A stretch of DNA of 64,000 nt from Orlajensenia stereocauli (GCF_039548895.1 NZ_JBCLVG010000002.1), one strand, 5' to 3'; counted from the first letter of the stretch, positions 25,105 to 33,643 are shown. Notes: generated from the letters alone by a model not told the origin. A program made the numbers and translations.

Positions 25105-26172
25105 CTAGCCGCCGATCCCTCCCATCGACCGCGCGGGTCGATGGAAATCGGCAGCGTCGATGCCGTGGCCGGCCTGCTTGTTCCACATGGCGGCGCGCCA
25201 GCGGTCGGCGATGTCGGCATCCGTCGCGCCACTGCGCAGCAGACCCCGCAGGTCGGTCTCGTCGTCGCCGAACAGGCAGGAGCGCACTGTTCCCTCGGCG
25301 GTGACACGGGTGCGGTCGCAGGCGGCGCAGAACGAGCGCGTGACCGAGGCGATGATGCCGACAGTCGCGGGCCCGCCGCCGACGGTCCACTGCTCGGCCG
25401 GAGCGGACGGGTCCTCGCGGGCGACGGGAGTGAGCACGAAGCGTTCGCCGAGAACGCCCAGCAGTTCGGCCGCGTCGACCATGTTGTCGCGGCGCCAGGT
25501 CTCGTCGGCGTCGAGCGGCATCTGCTCGATGAAGCGCAGCCTGCAGTCGTGCGCCACGGCCCAGGCCAACAGCTCGGTCGCATCGTGCAGGGTCTCGCGC
25601 ATGAGCACGGCATTGATCTTGAGCGGCGTCAGCCCGGCCGCGTGTGCGGCGGCGATGCCCGCGAGCACGGCGTCGAGCCTGTCGCGACGGGTGAGCCGGA
25701 TGAAGTGCTCGCGGTCGAGAGTGTCGAGCGACACGTTGATGCGGGTGAGGCCGGCGTCGACGAGCGCCCGGGCCTTGCGGTCAAGGCCGATGCCGTTGGT
25801 GGTCATGGCGATCTGTATGGCCGGCGCCACCTCGTGCGAGCGGGCGACGATCTCGACCATGTCGGCGCGGGTGAGTGGTTCACCGCCGGTGAACCGCACC
25901 TCCTTGACACCCAGATCGTGGTGGGCGATCCCGACGAGCCTGGCGATCTCGGATGCCGTCAGCAGGTCATTGCGCGGAATCGAGGGCAGGCCCTCCGCGG
26001 GCATGCAGTACGTGCAGCGCAGCGAGCACTTCTCTGTGACCGAGATGCGGAGGTCCTCGGCGACGCGACCGAAACGATCGACCAGCCCCGTGACATCCGG
26101 TCGCCCGAGAGTCGACGGCGACGCCGACGGGTCTCGCCGCACGGCGGGGATTCCGAGCGTGATCGGCGTCAT
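25105..26172 (-). CDS. moaA: GTP 3',8-cyclase MoaA (radical SAM)
   Basis: A 355-residue radical SAM enzyme that converts GTP to the cyclic precursor of molybdopterin. The radical SAM cluster cysteines are C49, C53 and C56 (CSLRCTYCMP). The second cluster motif is FCAACDRTRVTAEGTVRSCLF. SAM and GTP motifs include VRFTGGEPLTR and MTTNGIGL. The C-terminus GGIGG carries the conserved double glycine needed for activity in the family. First gene of the moaA-moaD pair; TAGGGT lies 6 nt before the ATG. Confidence 0.95.
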   Translation of the reverse strand: MTPITLGIPAVRRDPSASPSTLGRPDVTGLVDRFGRVAEDLRISVTEKCSLRCTYCMPAEGLPSIPRNDLLTASEIARLVGIAHHDLGVKEVRFTGGEPLTRADMVEIVARSHEVAPAIQIAMTTNGIGLDRKARALVDAGLTRINVSLDTLDREHFIRLTRRDRLDAVLAGIAAAHAAGLTPLKINAVLMRETLHDATELLAWAVAHDCRLRFIEQMPLDADETWRRDNMVDAAELLGVLGERFVLTPVAREDPSAPAEQWTVGGGPATVGIIASVTRSFCAACDRTRVTAEGTVRSCLFGDDETDLRGLLRSGATDADIADRWRAAMWNKQAGHGIDAADFHRPARSMGGIGG

Positions 26173-26178
26173 TCGTCA

Positions 26179-26184
26179 ACCCTA
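26179..26184 (-). promoter_or_regulatory. -10-like hexamer before moaA
   Basis: TAGGGT on the minus strand, 6 nt before the ATG at 26172. Confidence 0.4.
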
Positions 26185-26281
26185 CGATCAATCTCGAACG
26201 CATTGCGTGACACGACTCCCTCGGCGTCACTATCGTGAGGGAACTGCCGCCTTTTCCGTGCTGCAGTCGAAAGGGGATCCG

Positions 26282-26875
26282 ATGTCGTTCATCACCCGAG
26301 GATTCTCCGGACGTTCGCGTGACCGCGACCCTCGGATTCCACCAGGGCAGACGGAGGTCGGCGACTTCCCTGTGCTCTCAGCGGGCCCGACGCCGCACAT
26401 CGACACGGCCGAGTGGGAGTTCTCCATCGTGCCCGAGAGCGGAGAGGCGCGCACGTGGTCGTGGGAGCAGCTCATGGCGGAGAAGATCGAGGAGGTGACG
26501 ACCGACATCCACTGCGTCACGCACTGGACGAAGCTCGGCACCAGTTGGCGCGGAGTCTCGCTCGACACCCTCTTCGCTGACGTCGAGACCAGCCAGGATT
26601 ACGTGATGGCTCACAGCTACGGCGGCTACACGACCAACGTGCCGCTCGACGAACTGCTGAACGGCCAGGCCTGGATCGCCTTCGAGTTCGACGGCGAACC
26701 ACTCGATCCCGAGCACGGAGGGCCGGCACGCCTCATCGTGCCGCACCTCTACTTCTGGAAGAGCGCCAAGTGGGTGCGCAGCCTCGTGATGATGGCCGAT
26801 GACGAGCCCGGGTTCTGGGAGCAATCGGGCTACCACATCCACGGCGACCCGTGGAAAGAGGAACGCTACTGGTGA
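26282..26875 (+). CDS. Cytosolic sulfite-oxidase-like molybdenum oxidoreductase
   Basis: A 197-residue protein with the sulfite oxidase/YedY molybdopterin fold. The probable Mo-ligating cysteine is in TDIHCVTHWTKLGTSWRGVSL. Cofactor-binding stretches are AHSYGGYTTNVPLDELL, EHGGPARLIVPHLYFWKSAKWVRSL and FWEQSGYHIHGDPW. There is no Tat or Sec signal and no haem domain, unlike MsrP or classical sulfite oxidase. AAAGGGG precedes the ATG. It is translationally coupled to the FAD oxidoreductase, the likely redox partner, and sits beside the cofactor genes. Substrate unknown. Confidence 0.88.
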   Translation: MSFITRGFSGRSRDRDPRIPPGQTEVGDFPVLSAGPTPHIDTAEWEFSIVPESGEARTWSWEQLMAEKIEEVTTDIHCVTHWTKLGTSWRGVSLDTLFADVETSQDYVMAHSYGGYTTNVPLDELLNGQAWIAFEFDGEPLDPEHGGPARLIVPHLYFWKSAKWVRSLVMMADDEPGFWEQSGYHIHGDPWKEERYW

Positions 26876-27660
26876 GTGGCGCATCCGACACAGCCTGGCG
26901 CGTCGGCACGGTGGTCGAGGTCCACCCGGAGACACCGAGCGCCCGGCGCATCATCATCGACGTCGATGGCTGGCCGGGCAATATCGCCGGGCAGCACCTC
27001 GACGTGCGTCTGACCGCCCCCGACGGGTACTCGGCGACGCGCTCGTACTCGATCGCCTCGGCGGGCCCCGGCAGCCGCGTCGACCTCGCCGTCGACAAGC
27101 TGCCCGACGGGGAGGTGTCGCCGTTCCTCGTCGACGACCTCATGGTGGGTGACATGCTCGAGATCCACGGACCCCTCGGCGGCTGGTTCGTCTGGGAGCC
27201 GGATGCGGGTCCGGATGCGGCAGCCGATGCCGGGGGGGACGGCCGCGTGGCGGCATCCGCCCGCCCTGTGCAACTGATCGGCGGCGGATCGGGTGTCGTT
27301 CCCCTCGTCGCCATGATCCGCTCGCACGTGGCCGCAGACGACTCGACGCCGTTCCGCCTGTTGTACTCGGTGCGCACTCCCGACGACGTCTTCTTCCCCG
27401 ACGTGCTCGCCGACGACGGCGGGGTGCCCGCCCTGCGCGTCGACCTCATCTACACCCGGCGCGCACCCGACGGCTGGCCCGTCACGCCCGCCCGCATCAC
27501 GCGCGACGTGGTGGAGTCGTCCGTCTTCCCGGCGTCGGACAACCCACGCGTGTACCTGTGCGGGTCCACGACCTTCGTCGAGACCGTCGCGGAATGGCTC
27601 GTCGACCTGGGCCACGATCCGCGGTCCATCCGCACGGAACGCTTCGGAGGAACGTCATGA
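26872..27660 (+). CDS. FAD-binding ferredoxin-reductase-type oxidoreductase
   Basis: A 262-residue flavoprotein of the ferredoxin-NADP+ reductase superfamily: the FAD motif RSYSIAS (RxYS), GPLGGWFVW, the NAD(P)-binding QLIGGGSGVVPLVAMIR, and the C-terminal YLCGSTTFVETVAEWL. No [2Fe-2S] domain is present. The GTG at 26872 overlaps the TGA of the Mo enzyme gene (GTGA), and its own TGA overlaps the next ATG. Probably passes electrons between NAD(P)H and the Mo enzyme. An Asp/Ala-rich insertion (PDAGPDAAADAGGDG) lies in the middle. Confidence 0.88.
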   Translation: MSGASDTAWRVGTVVEVHPETPSARRIIIDVDGWPGNIAGQHLDVRLTAPDGYSATRSYSIASAGPGSRVDLAVDKLPDGEVSPFLVDDLMVGDMLEIHGPLGGWFVWEPDAGPDAAADAGGDGRVAASARPVQLIGGGSGVVPLVAMIRSHVAADDSTPFRLLYSVRTPDDVFFPDVLADDGGVPALRVDLIYTRRAPDGWPVTPARITRDVVESSVFPASDNPRVYLCGSTTFVETVAEWLVDLGHDPRSIRTERFGGTS

Positions 27661-27911
27661 CGCATCTCGACGGCAACTCGCTCGCTGGCGTGCTCTCGGA
27701 GCTGTTCCGCTTCGACCCGACGACGGCGTCGGCTCGGTGCGCCGGCTGCGGCACGATCGACGTGCTCGCCCGGGCGATGGTCTGGGAGGGAACGCCGGGA
27801 ACGGTGGTGCGCTGCGCGAGTTGTGACAACGTGCTGGCCACGATCGTGGAATCGGATGACAGGCTCTGGCTCAGCTTCTCGGGGATCACCGCCGTCGAGG
27901 TGCGACGCTGA
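27657..27911 (+). CDS. Small zinc-ribbon protein, DUF6510-like
   Basis: An 84-residue protein with a zinc-ribbon-like pair of CxxC motifs (ARCAGCGTIDVL and VVRCASCDNVLATI), otherwise small and beta-rich. It resembles the DUF6510 family (from memory). The ATG overlaps the stop of the FAD oxidoreductase gene (ATGA), completing a three-gene coupled unit with the sulfite-oxidase-like enzyme. The role is unknown; a metal-binding assembly or electron-transfer accessory is a guess. Confidence 0.75.
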   Translation: MTHLDGNSLAGVLSELFRFDPTTASARCAGCGTIDVLARAMVWEGTPGTVVRCASCDNVLATIVESDDRLWLSFSGITAVEVRR

Positions 27912-27968
27912 GACTCCGCGCTCTCTGGCCGGATGGCCGCCCGAGCAGAACGGCCGCTGGACAAGAGA

Positions 27969-27997
27969 AGGGCCCGTGCGCGATGCGCACGGGCCCT
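27969..27997. terminator. Bidirectional intrinsic terminator
   Basis: AGGGCCCGTGCGC-gat-GCGCACGGGCCCT, a perfect 13-bp stem with a 3-nt loop. On + it is followed by a T-rich CAGTTCTTT, on - by CTTCTCTTGT. It sits between genes ending at 27911 (+) and 28014 (-). Confidence 0.88.
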
Positions 27998-28013
27998 CCC
28001 TCAGTTCTTTGGA

Positions 28014-28178
28014 TCAGACGGACTTGCGTCCGCCGATGACACGCAGCAGCCACGCGATGACCGCGATGACGAGCAGGATGATTCCGACCCAGATCAGCCA
28101 GTTGAGAGCCGAGACGAATCCACCCGTGAAGAGCAGGATGACGGCGACGACGGCCACGATGATGAGAAGAAGATTCAT
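28014..28178 (-). CDS. Small membrane protein (54 aa)
   Basis: A 54-residue frame: MNLLLIIVAVVAVILLFTGG, then ALNWLIWVGIILLVIAVIAWLL, ending in the basic tail RVIGGRKSV. Two hydrophobic helices with a basic cytoplasmic end fit the positive-inside rule. Supporting it as real are the terminator just beyond its stop and actinobacterial codon use. It resembles small hydrophobic DUF6131-like proteins, which I cannot confirm. No clear ribosome binding site. Confidence 0.65.
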   Translation of the reverse strand: MNLLLIIVAVVAVILLFTGGFVSALNWLIWVGIILLVIAVIAWLLRVIGGRKSV

Positions 28179-28442
28179 ATTCTGTTGTTCCCGTTTTCTG
28201 TTGTGGGAGCCGACTTGTGACCGGCACCCTCCGTGTGGCCCGCTTCACGATGACCCCTGTTGAGGGGGTTCCCGTTTGGGCCTCGCCAATCTTGGCACAT
28301 GGTGGGGAATCTGCGAACGGGCTGGTATCGGATCGGACTTCCTGCTATATGGCCGGGCCCGAGCAGAGATTTCCTCAGCTTTCTGCGATGGGCGGACGCG
28401 CAGAACAGGATGCCGGAGCCGCCACCGGGCGCGTCGCGCCCC

Positions 28443-28448
28443 TACAAT
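28443..28448 (+). promoter_or_regulatory. -10 hexamer before the Gfo/Idh/MocA gene
   Basis: TACAAT ending 7 nt before the ATG at 28456. This is the closest match to TATAAT of the leaderless set. The rest of the gap 28179-28442 shows only a short CCCCT-AGGGG dyad near 28254. Confidence 0.5.
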
Positions 28449-28455
28449 CGCGTTC

Positions 28456-29505
28456 ATGACCTCTCTGCCGCAGACGCTCCCGGCGTCCACTGCCGCCCCG
28501 CTGCGTGGCGGTCCGACACTGGCCTGGGGAGTGCTCGCGCCGGGGATGATCGCGAATGCCTTCGTCGGAACCCTGCACGCGAACACGGACCAGAGGGTGA
28601 TCGCCGTCGCATCCCGCAGCTCCGAGCGCGCGTCGCGCTTCGCCGCAGCGCACGGGATCGACAACTGGTACGACTCCTACGAGGCGCTGGTGACGGATCC
28701 GGCGGTCGACATCGTCTACATCGCCTCGCCGCACAGCGAGCACCGCACGCTGGCGCTGCTCGCCATCGCCGCAGGAAAGCACGTGCTGGTGGAGAAGCCG
28801 ATCGGCACCACCGCCGCCGAGGCGCGGGAGGTGGCTGAAGCCGCAGAGGCCGCCGGAGTCTTCGCCATGGAGGCGATGTGGTCGCGCTTCCTGCCGCAGA
28901 CGACGGTGATCAACTCGCTTCTGGCCGATGGGGTTCTGGGTGACGTGCAGCTCGTGACGGCGGACTTCGGCGGCAAGCCGGCGTTCGACCCGAGCAGCCG
29001 CATCTTCGACCCGACACTCGGTGGCGGCGCCCTGCTCGACCTCGGCATCTATCCGGTCTGGTTCGCCCACTTCGTGCTCGGCACACCCACCGACATCACG
29101 GCGACCGGAACTCTCGCGGCGACGGGCGTCGATGGCCAGACGTCGCTCGTGCTCGACGGGGATGAGGGCGCGCAGGCGCTTCTCAGCACCTCGCTCTTCG
29201 TGCAGACCACGGCCGAGGCGCGCATCTTCGGAACCCGAGCGCGCATCGAGATCGACCCGCTGTTCCTCATGCCCGGCAGCTTCGCCCTCGTCGGCCCCGA
29301 CGGCGGCGAGCTGCTCTGGCGCGATGAGTCGGGGCTCGAGGGTCGTGACGGACTGGCCTGGCAGGCGGCATCCGTGGCCCGGGAGATCAGCGAGGGACGC
29401 ACGCAGTCAGCGCTGCACCCGCTGCGCCGCTCGATCGCCGTGCTCGAGACCATCGACGAGGCGCGGCGCCAGGTGCGTGCGATCGGGGCGCCGCCGCAGG
29501 GATGA
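28456..29505 (+). CDS. Gfo/Idh/MocA-family NAD(P)-dependent oxidoreductase
   Basis: A 349-residue sugar dehydrogenase-type protein. The N-terminal Rossmann domain reads LAWGVLAPGMIANAFVGTLH, followed by VDIVYIASPHSEH and the conserved lysine in KHVLVEKPIG. The C-terminal domain has GGALLDLGIYPVWFAHFVLG. Members oxidise or epimerise sugars, inositols or their derivatives with NAD(P). Position next to the pentose locus is suggestive of a role with sugars such as D-xylose, but the substrate is not established. Confidence 0.88.
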   Translation: MTSLPQTLPASTAAPLRGGPTLAWGVLAPGMIANAFVGTLHANTDQRVIAVASRSSERASRFAAAHGIDNWYDSYEALVTDPAVDIVYIASPHSEHRTLALLAIAAGKHVLVEKPIGTTAAEAREVAEAAEAAGVFAMEAMWSRFLPQTTVINSLLADGVLGDVQLVTADFGGKPAFDPSSRIFDPTLGGGALLDLGIYPVWFAHFVLGTPTDITATGTLAATGVDGQTSLVLDGDEGAQALLSTSLFVQTTAEARIFGTRARIEIDPLFLMPGSFALVGPDGGELLWRDESGLEGRDGLAWQAASVAREISEGRTQSALHPLRRSIAVLETIDEARRQVRAIGAPPQG

Positions 29506-29592
29506 GCGCTGGGGCTGCGTCGGGCTCGCCACGCCGGACACCCCGGACACTTCGTTCACTCCCATCGCACCGGCATGGGCGAGGCTAGGACC

Positions 29593-30756
29593 ATGGCCGT
29601 CATCGTCATCGCCCCCGACTCCTTCAAGGGCACGCTCGGTGCAGCGGATGCCGCACGCGCACTCGCCGACGGCTGGGCCACGGTGCGCCCGGCCGACGAG
29701 CTGAGGCTCGTGCCGATGGCCGATGGCGGCGAGGGGACGCTCGACGCCTTCGAACTCGCCGTGTCCGGTTCCCGCCGCATGCCCGTATGCGTCGACGGAC
29801 CCGACGGACGGCCGGTCGCTGCCTCGTGGCTGTGGCTGCCGGCGGCCGGCGGTCACGGGCCGACCGGCGTCGTCGAGCTCGCGAGCACCTCGGGCATCAC
29901 CCTGCTGGATCCCCTGCTGCCCTTCGATGCGCACAGCTTCGGCTTCGGGCAGGCCATCGCCGCCGCCCTCGATGCCGGAGTCGACCGCCTGCTCCTCGCC
30001 TTGGGAGGCAGTTCGTCGACGGACGGCGGGGCCGGCGCCCTCGCTGCGCTCGGCCTCGATCTGAGCGACGCGGCCGGGCGCCCGATCCGGGTCGGCAATC
30101 GGGGACTCACCCACCTGGCGGCCATCGACGCCTCCGCTCTGCGCCCGCTGCCCCCGGGCGGTGCCGTCATCCTCAGCGACGTCGACAATCCGCTGCTGGG
30201 GGAGCGCGGCGCTGCCGCCGTGTTCGGTCCGCAGAAGGGGGCGACCCCGTCGCAGGTCGAGGGGCTCGAGGTGGGTCTGGCTCGCTGGGCGTCACAGGTG
30301 GCGGTCTCCGACCTGCCCGTGCGAGCTGATGCCGCGACTCCGGGCGCGGGTGCCGCGGGCGGCGCCGGATTCGGCCTGCTCGCGTGGGGCGCGACCATCT
30401 CGCCCGGCGCTGCGGCGGTGGGGGCGGCACTGGGATTGCCTGCCGCGCTGGCGGGAGCATCCGTCGTCATCACGGGCGAAGGCCGGTTCGACCACCAGTC
30501 GCTGGCTGGCAAGGTGCCGTCGTACGTGCTGGATGCCGCAGCCGCTGCCGCGCGGATGCCGGACGACCGCGCGCCGATCGCCGTGGCACTCGCCGCCGGG
30601 GCGATCGAGGGTGACACCTCGGCGTTCGCGGCTTCAGTCTCGCTCGCCGTCCTCGCCGGCGGCAGCGCAGCGGCGCGTGCTGATCCGGCCCGATGGCTGC
30701 GGGATGCGGGAGCGCGATTGGCGCGGGTGTGCTCAGCCGATCGAACCGCTCACTGA
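29593..30756 (+). CDS. glxK: Glycerate kinase (GckA/GlxK class)
   Basis: A 387-residue kinase that phosphorylates D-glycerate with ATP. Family motifs: IAPDSFKGTLGAADAARALADGW, PMADGGEGTLDAF, LLALGGSSSTDGGAGALAALG, FGPQKGATPSQV and VITGEGRFDHQSLAGKVP. The start at MAVIVIAP is preferred over an ATG six codons upstream, because AGGA precedes it and the family begins at this motif. The last codons and stop lie inside a copy of the dispersed repeat. Confidence 0.93.
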   Translation: MAVIVIAPDSFKGTLGAADAARALADGWATVRPADELRLVPMADGGEGTLDAFELAVSGSRRMPVCVDGPDGRPVAASWLWLPAAGGHGPTGVVELASTSGITLLDPLLPFDAHSFGFGQAIAAALDAGVDRLLLALGGSSSTDGGAGALAALGLDLSDAAGRPIRVGNRGLTHLAAIDASALRPLPPGGAVILSDVDNPLLGERGAAAVFGPQKGATPSQVEGLEVGLARWASQVAVSDLPVRADAATPGAGAAGGAGFGLLAWGATISPGAAAVGAALGLPAALAGASVVITGEGRFDHQSLAGKVPSYVLDAAAAAARMPDDRAPIAVALAAGAIEGDTSAFAASVSLAVLAGGSAAARADPARWLRDAGARLARVCSADRTAH

Positions 30757-30850
30757 GGGCCCAGCGAAGCGACCGCCCGAAGTGCATCTGGTGCCCCGGC
30801 CCGCTGAGCGCGCTTCGGCCGCGGACTGCGTCCGGGCCTCTGCGATCGGA
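30746..30850. repeat. Inverted pair of the dispersed palindromic repeat
   Basis: An inverted copy (30746-30782) overlaps the glycerate kinase stop and faces a direct copy (30811-30850) that ends just before the xylB stop. Same element as at 20671 and 24731. Confidence 0.65.
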
Positions 30851-30853
30851 AGG

Positions 30854-32257
30854 TCAGCGACCTGAAGTGGCCGCCGCGTACTGCTCCCGGATGACCGGGC
30901 GCGTGTCGAGTGGCAGCTCCGCCTCGATCGCCAGCGGCCACGTCGGCCGCGCGTCTGTCAGCGCCCACGCCGCCTGACGGGCGGCGCCGTCCGCCACGTA
31001 CTCTCCGGCGGCGGGCACCACCACCGGCACATCGAATACCTGTGCCGCGACGGCGCGCACCGCTGGGTTCTGCGCCGCCCCGCCGATCAGCAGCAGTCTG
31101 GTCGCCGTGACGCCCTGGCCGCGCACGGCATCCAGTCCGTCGGCGAGCCCGCAGAGCATGCCCTCGATGGCCGCGCGGGCGAGGCTCGGCCGCGTCGTGC
31201 TGGCCAGCGTGAGGCCCGAGAACGTCGCCGTCGCGTCGGGCAGGTTGGGAGTGCGCTCGCCCTCGAAGTAGGGAACGAGCACGGCTCCGGATGCCGCCGG
31301 CTCGGCCTCGAGCGCGAGGCGGCCGAGTTCGGCGTGCGAGACGCCCAGCACTCCCGCGACGGCATCGAGCACGCGCGCCGCGTTGAGCGTGGCGATCAGG
31401 GGAAGGGCGTTGCCGCTCGCGTCGGCGAAGCCCGCGACAGTGCCCGACGCGTCTGCTGTCGGGGCGTCCGTCACAGCGAAGACCGTGCCCGACGTGCCGA
31501 TCGAGACGACCACGTCGCCCGGCTGGGCGTCGAGGCCGAGAGCGGCCGCGGCGTTGTCGCCGGCGCCGGCGCCGACGACGATGCCGTCGGGCGTCTTGCC
31601 GGCGCGCTCGGAGGGGCCGAGAACCCGGGGGAGCACGGCGTCGTGGCCGAGCGCGCGCACGAACAGCTCGCGGTCGTAGTCGCCGGTCGTGGCGCTCCAG
31701 TATGCGGTGCCGCTGGCATCCGACCTGTCGGTCGTCATCTCCTCGAGCACGGGCCCGAGCGGCGACTCGCCGGCGGGACCGAAGCCGCGCAGGCGCCAGG
31801 TGAGCCAGTCGTGGGGGAGCGCGACAGCCGCGACGCGAGCGGCGGCATCAGGTTCGGCATCCCGCAGCCAGCGCAGCTTGGTGGCCGTGAACGACGCGAC
31901 GGGCACGACGCCGGTACGCCTGGCATACTCCTCGGCGCCGACCTCGGCGATCAGGTCGAGGGCTGCCTGCGCCGAGCGGGTGTCGTTCCAGAGCAGCGCA
32001 TCGCGGATGACCCGGCCGTCGGCGTCGAGCACGACCATGCCGTGCTGCTGGCCGCCGATCGAGATGGCCTCGACGCCGTCGAAGCCGCCGGCATCGCTGA
32101 AGGCAGAGAGCAGGGCGCCCCACCAGGCTGTGGGGTCGACCTCGGTGCCATCGGGATGCGGCGCCCGACCCGAGCGCACGAGCGCTCCAGTGGACGCGTC
32201 GCGGATGACGACCTTGCAGGACTGCGTCGAGGAGTCGACGCCGGCGACGAGAGTCAT
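30854..32257 (-). CDS. xylB: Xylulokinase XylB
   Basis: A 467-residue FGGY-family kinase that phosphorylates D-xylulose to xylulose 5-phosphate. Motifs: VAGVDSSTQSCKVVIRD (phosphate loop 1), SIGGQQHGMVVLD, LLWNDTRSAQAAL, the catalytic Asp region GAGAGDNAAAALG, VVSIGTSGTVF, and LLIGGAAQNPAVRAVAAQVF. It lies downstream of xylA on the same strand, separated by 122 nt that hold an 82-bp double hairpin, which may lower xylB relative to xylA. Confidence 0.95.
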   Translation of the reverse strand: MTLVAGVDSSTQSCKVVIRDASTGALVRSGRAPHPDGTEVDPTAWWGALLSAFSDAGGFDGVEAISIGGQQHGMVVLDADGRVIRDALLWNDTRSAQAALDLIAEVGAEEYARRTGVVPVASFTATKLRWLRDAEPDAAARVAAVALPHDWLTWRLRGFGPAGESPLGPVLEEMTTDRSDASGTAYWSATTGDYDRELFVRALGHDAVLPRVLGPSERAGKTPDGIVVGAGAGDNAAAALGLDAQPGDVVVSIGTSGTVFAVTDAPTADASGTVAGFADASGNALPLIATLNAARVLDAVAGVLGVSHAELGRLALEAEPAASGAVLVPYFEGERTPNLPDATATFSGLTLASTTRPSLARAAIEGMLCGLADGLDAVRGQGVTATRLLLIGGAAQNPAVRAVAAQVFDVPVVVPAAGEYVADGAARQAAWALTDARPTWPLAIEAELPLDTRPVIREQYAAATSGR

Positions 32258-32282
32258 GGGTTCACTCTTTCAGTGACGGTGT

Positions 32283-32364
32283 GCACGATTCAGGCTGGAT
32301 CGCGTCGAGCAGGTTCGATTCGGGCGAATCGAGCCTGCCGAACGGAAACCAGCCTGAATCGTGC
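32283..32364. repeat. Nested double hairpin between xylA and xylB
   Basis: Outer arms GCACGATTCAGGCTGG (32283-32298) and its exact complement (32349-32364) form a perfect 16-bp stem. Inside, a 13-bp stem (32309-32321 with 32326-32338, one mismatch) closes on a 4-nt loop. Confidence 0.85.
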
Positions 32365-32379
32365 GAACGGCAGTGAGCG

Positions 32380-33567
32380 CTAGCGAGCGCCCAGCAGGTG
32401 CTCGGTCGCCAGCTGCTGCAGCCGCACGAAGCCGAAGCCCTTGCCGCCGAGGTAGGCGTCGGCGTCGAAGTCCTCGTAGGAAGCGCGGTCGGCCAGCAGG
32501 TCGTCGTAGCTCTCGCCGGCTCCGAGGGTGGGCTGCGCGAGCTCGGGAACGCGGGCGGCGGTCAGCGCCTCCTGCACCTCGGGGTCGGCGCGGAAGGCCG
32601 CGGCGCGCTCCTTCAGCAGCAGGTACGTGCGCATGTTGGCTGCGGCCGAGTCCCAGACACCGTTCTCGTCCTCGGTGCGGCTCGGCTTGTAGTCGAAGTG
32701 ACGCGGGCCATCGTAGGACGGGCCGCCGTTCGGGCCGCCGTTCTCCAGCAGGTCGACGAGCGCGAAGGCGTTGTGCAGGTCGCCGTGGCCGAAGACGAGG
32801 TCCTGGTCGTACTTGATGCCGCGCTGGCCGTTGAGGTCGATGTGGAACAGCTTGTCGTGGTACAGCGCCTGGGCGATGCCGGCTGCGAAGTTGAGGCCGG
32901 CCATCTGCTCATGTCCGACCTCGGGGTTGAGGCCAACGAGCTCAGGGCGCTCGAGGGAGCTGATGAAGGCGAGGGCGTGACCGAGGGTCGGCAGCAGGAT
33001 GTCGCCGCGCGGCTCGTTCGGCTTGGGCTCGATGGCGAAACGGATGTCGTAGCCCTTGTCGGTGACATAGTCGCCGAGCAGGTTCACGGCCTCGCGGTAG
33101 CGCTCGAGGGCCGACCGGATGTCCTTCGCCGAGTCGTACTCGGCGCCCTCGCGGCCGCCCCACATGACGAAGGTCTTGGCGCCCAGCTCTGCGGCCAGGT
33201 CGAGGTTGCGCAGCACCTTGCGGAGGGCGAAGCGGCGCACGGCGCGGTCGTTCGAGGTGAAGCCGCCGTCCTTGAAGACAGGCGCGCTGAACAGGTTGGT
33301 GGTCACCATCGGAACGATGAGGCCGGTGTCGGCGAGCACCTGCTTGAGACGGTCGATCTGGGTCTGGCGTTCGGCATCCGTCGACCCGAAGGCGAACAGG
33401 TCGTCATCGTGGAAGGTGAGGCCGTAAGCACCGAGCTCGGAGAGCTTCTCGACGGCGTGCACCACGTCGAGCGGGTTGCGTGTGGGGCCGCCGAAAGGAT
33501 CGGTGCCGTTGTAGCCGATGGTCCAGAGGCCGAAGGAGAACTTGTCGGCGCGAGTGGGGGTGGTCAT
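32380..33567 (-). CDS. xylA: Xylose isomerase XylA
   Basis: A 395-residue TIM-barrel isomerase converting D-xylose to D-xylulose, of the class I (actinobacterial) length. Catalytic H53 and D56 lie in LTFHDDDLFAFG. Metal-binding segments are FAIEPKPNEPRGDILLPT, NPEVGHEQMAG and LFHIDLNGQRGIKYDQDLVFGHGDL. GAGGAGCAGG precedes the ATG. Divergent from the lacI gene, with two different operator-like palindromes in the 101-nt gap. Confidence 0.97.
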   Translation of the reverse strand: MTTPTRADKFSFGLWTIGYNGTDPFGGPTRNPLDVVHAVEKLSELGAYGLTFHDDDLFAFGSTDAERQTQIDRLKQVLADTGLIVPMVTTNLFSAPVFKDGGFTSNDRAVRRFALRKVLRNLDLAAELGAKTFVMWGGREGAEYDSAKDIRSALERYREAVNLLGDYVTDKGYDIRFAIEPKPNEPRGDILLPTLGHALAFISSLERPELVGLNPEVGHEQMAGLNFAAGIAQALYHDKLFHIDLNGQRGIKYDQDLVFGHGDLHNAFALVDLLENGGPNGGPSYDGPRHFDYKPSRTEDENGVWDSAAANMRTYLLLKERAAAFRADPEVQEALTAARVPELAQPTLGAGESYDDLLADRASYEDFDADAYLGGKGFGFVRLQQLATEHLLGAR

Positions 33568-33593
33568 GTTCCTGCTCCTCGATGAACGGAATT

Positions 33594-33608
33594 GTTGTTA
33601 AGAACAAC
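33594..33608. promoter_or_regulatory. Operator-like palindrome in the xylA leader
   Basis: GTTGTT-aag-AACAAC, about 27 nt before the xylA ATG. It overlaps or follows a possible minus-strand -10 TATACG (33613-33608) with TTGCAA 15 nt further up. The half-site resembles the GTT/AAC palindromes near the ROK genes. Confidence 0.5.
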
Positions 33609-33643
33609 GTATATCGGCGGATGCTGCATTGCAACCACGCCGA

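Noticed and set aside
27969..27997. Strong hairpin as a small RNA or riboswitch
   Set aside because: Stem-loop with T-rich ends on both strands between converging genes fits a bidirectional terminator.
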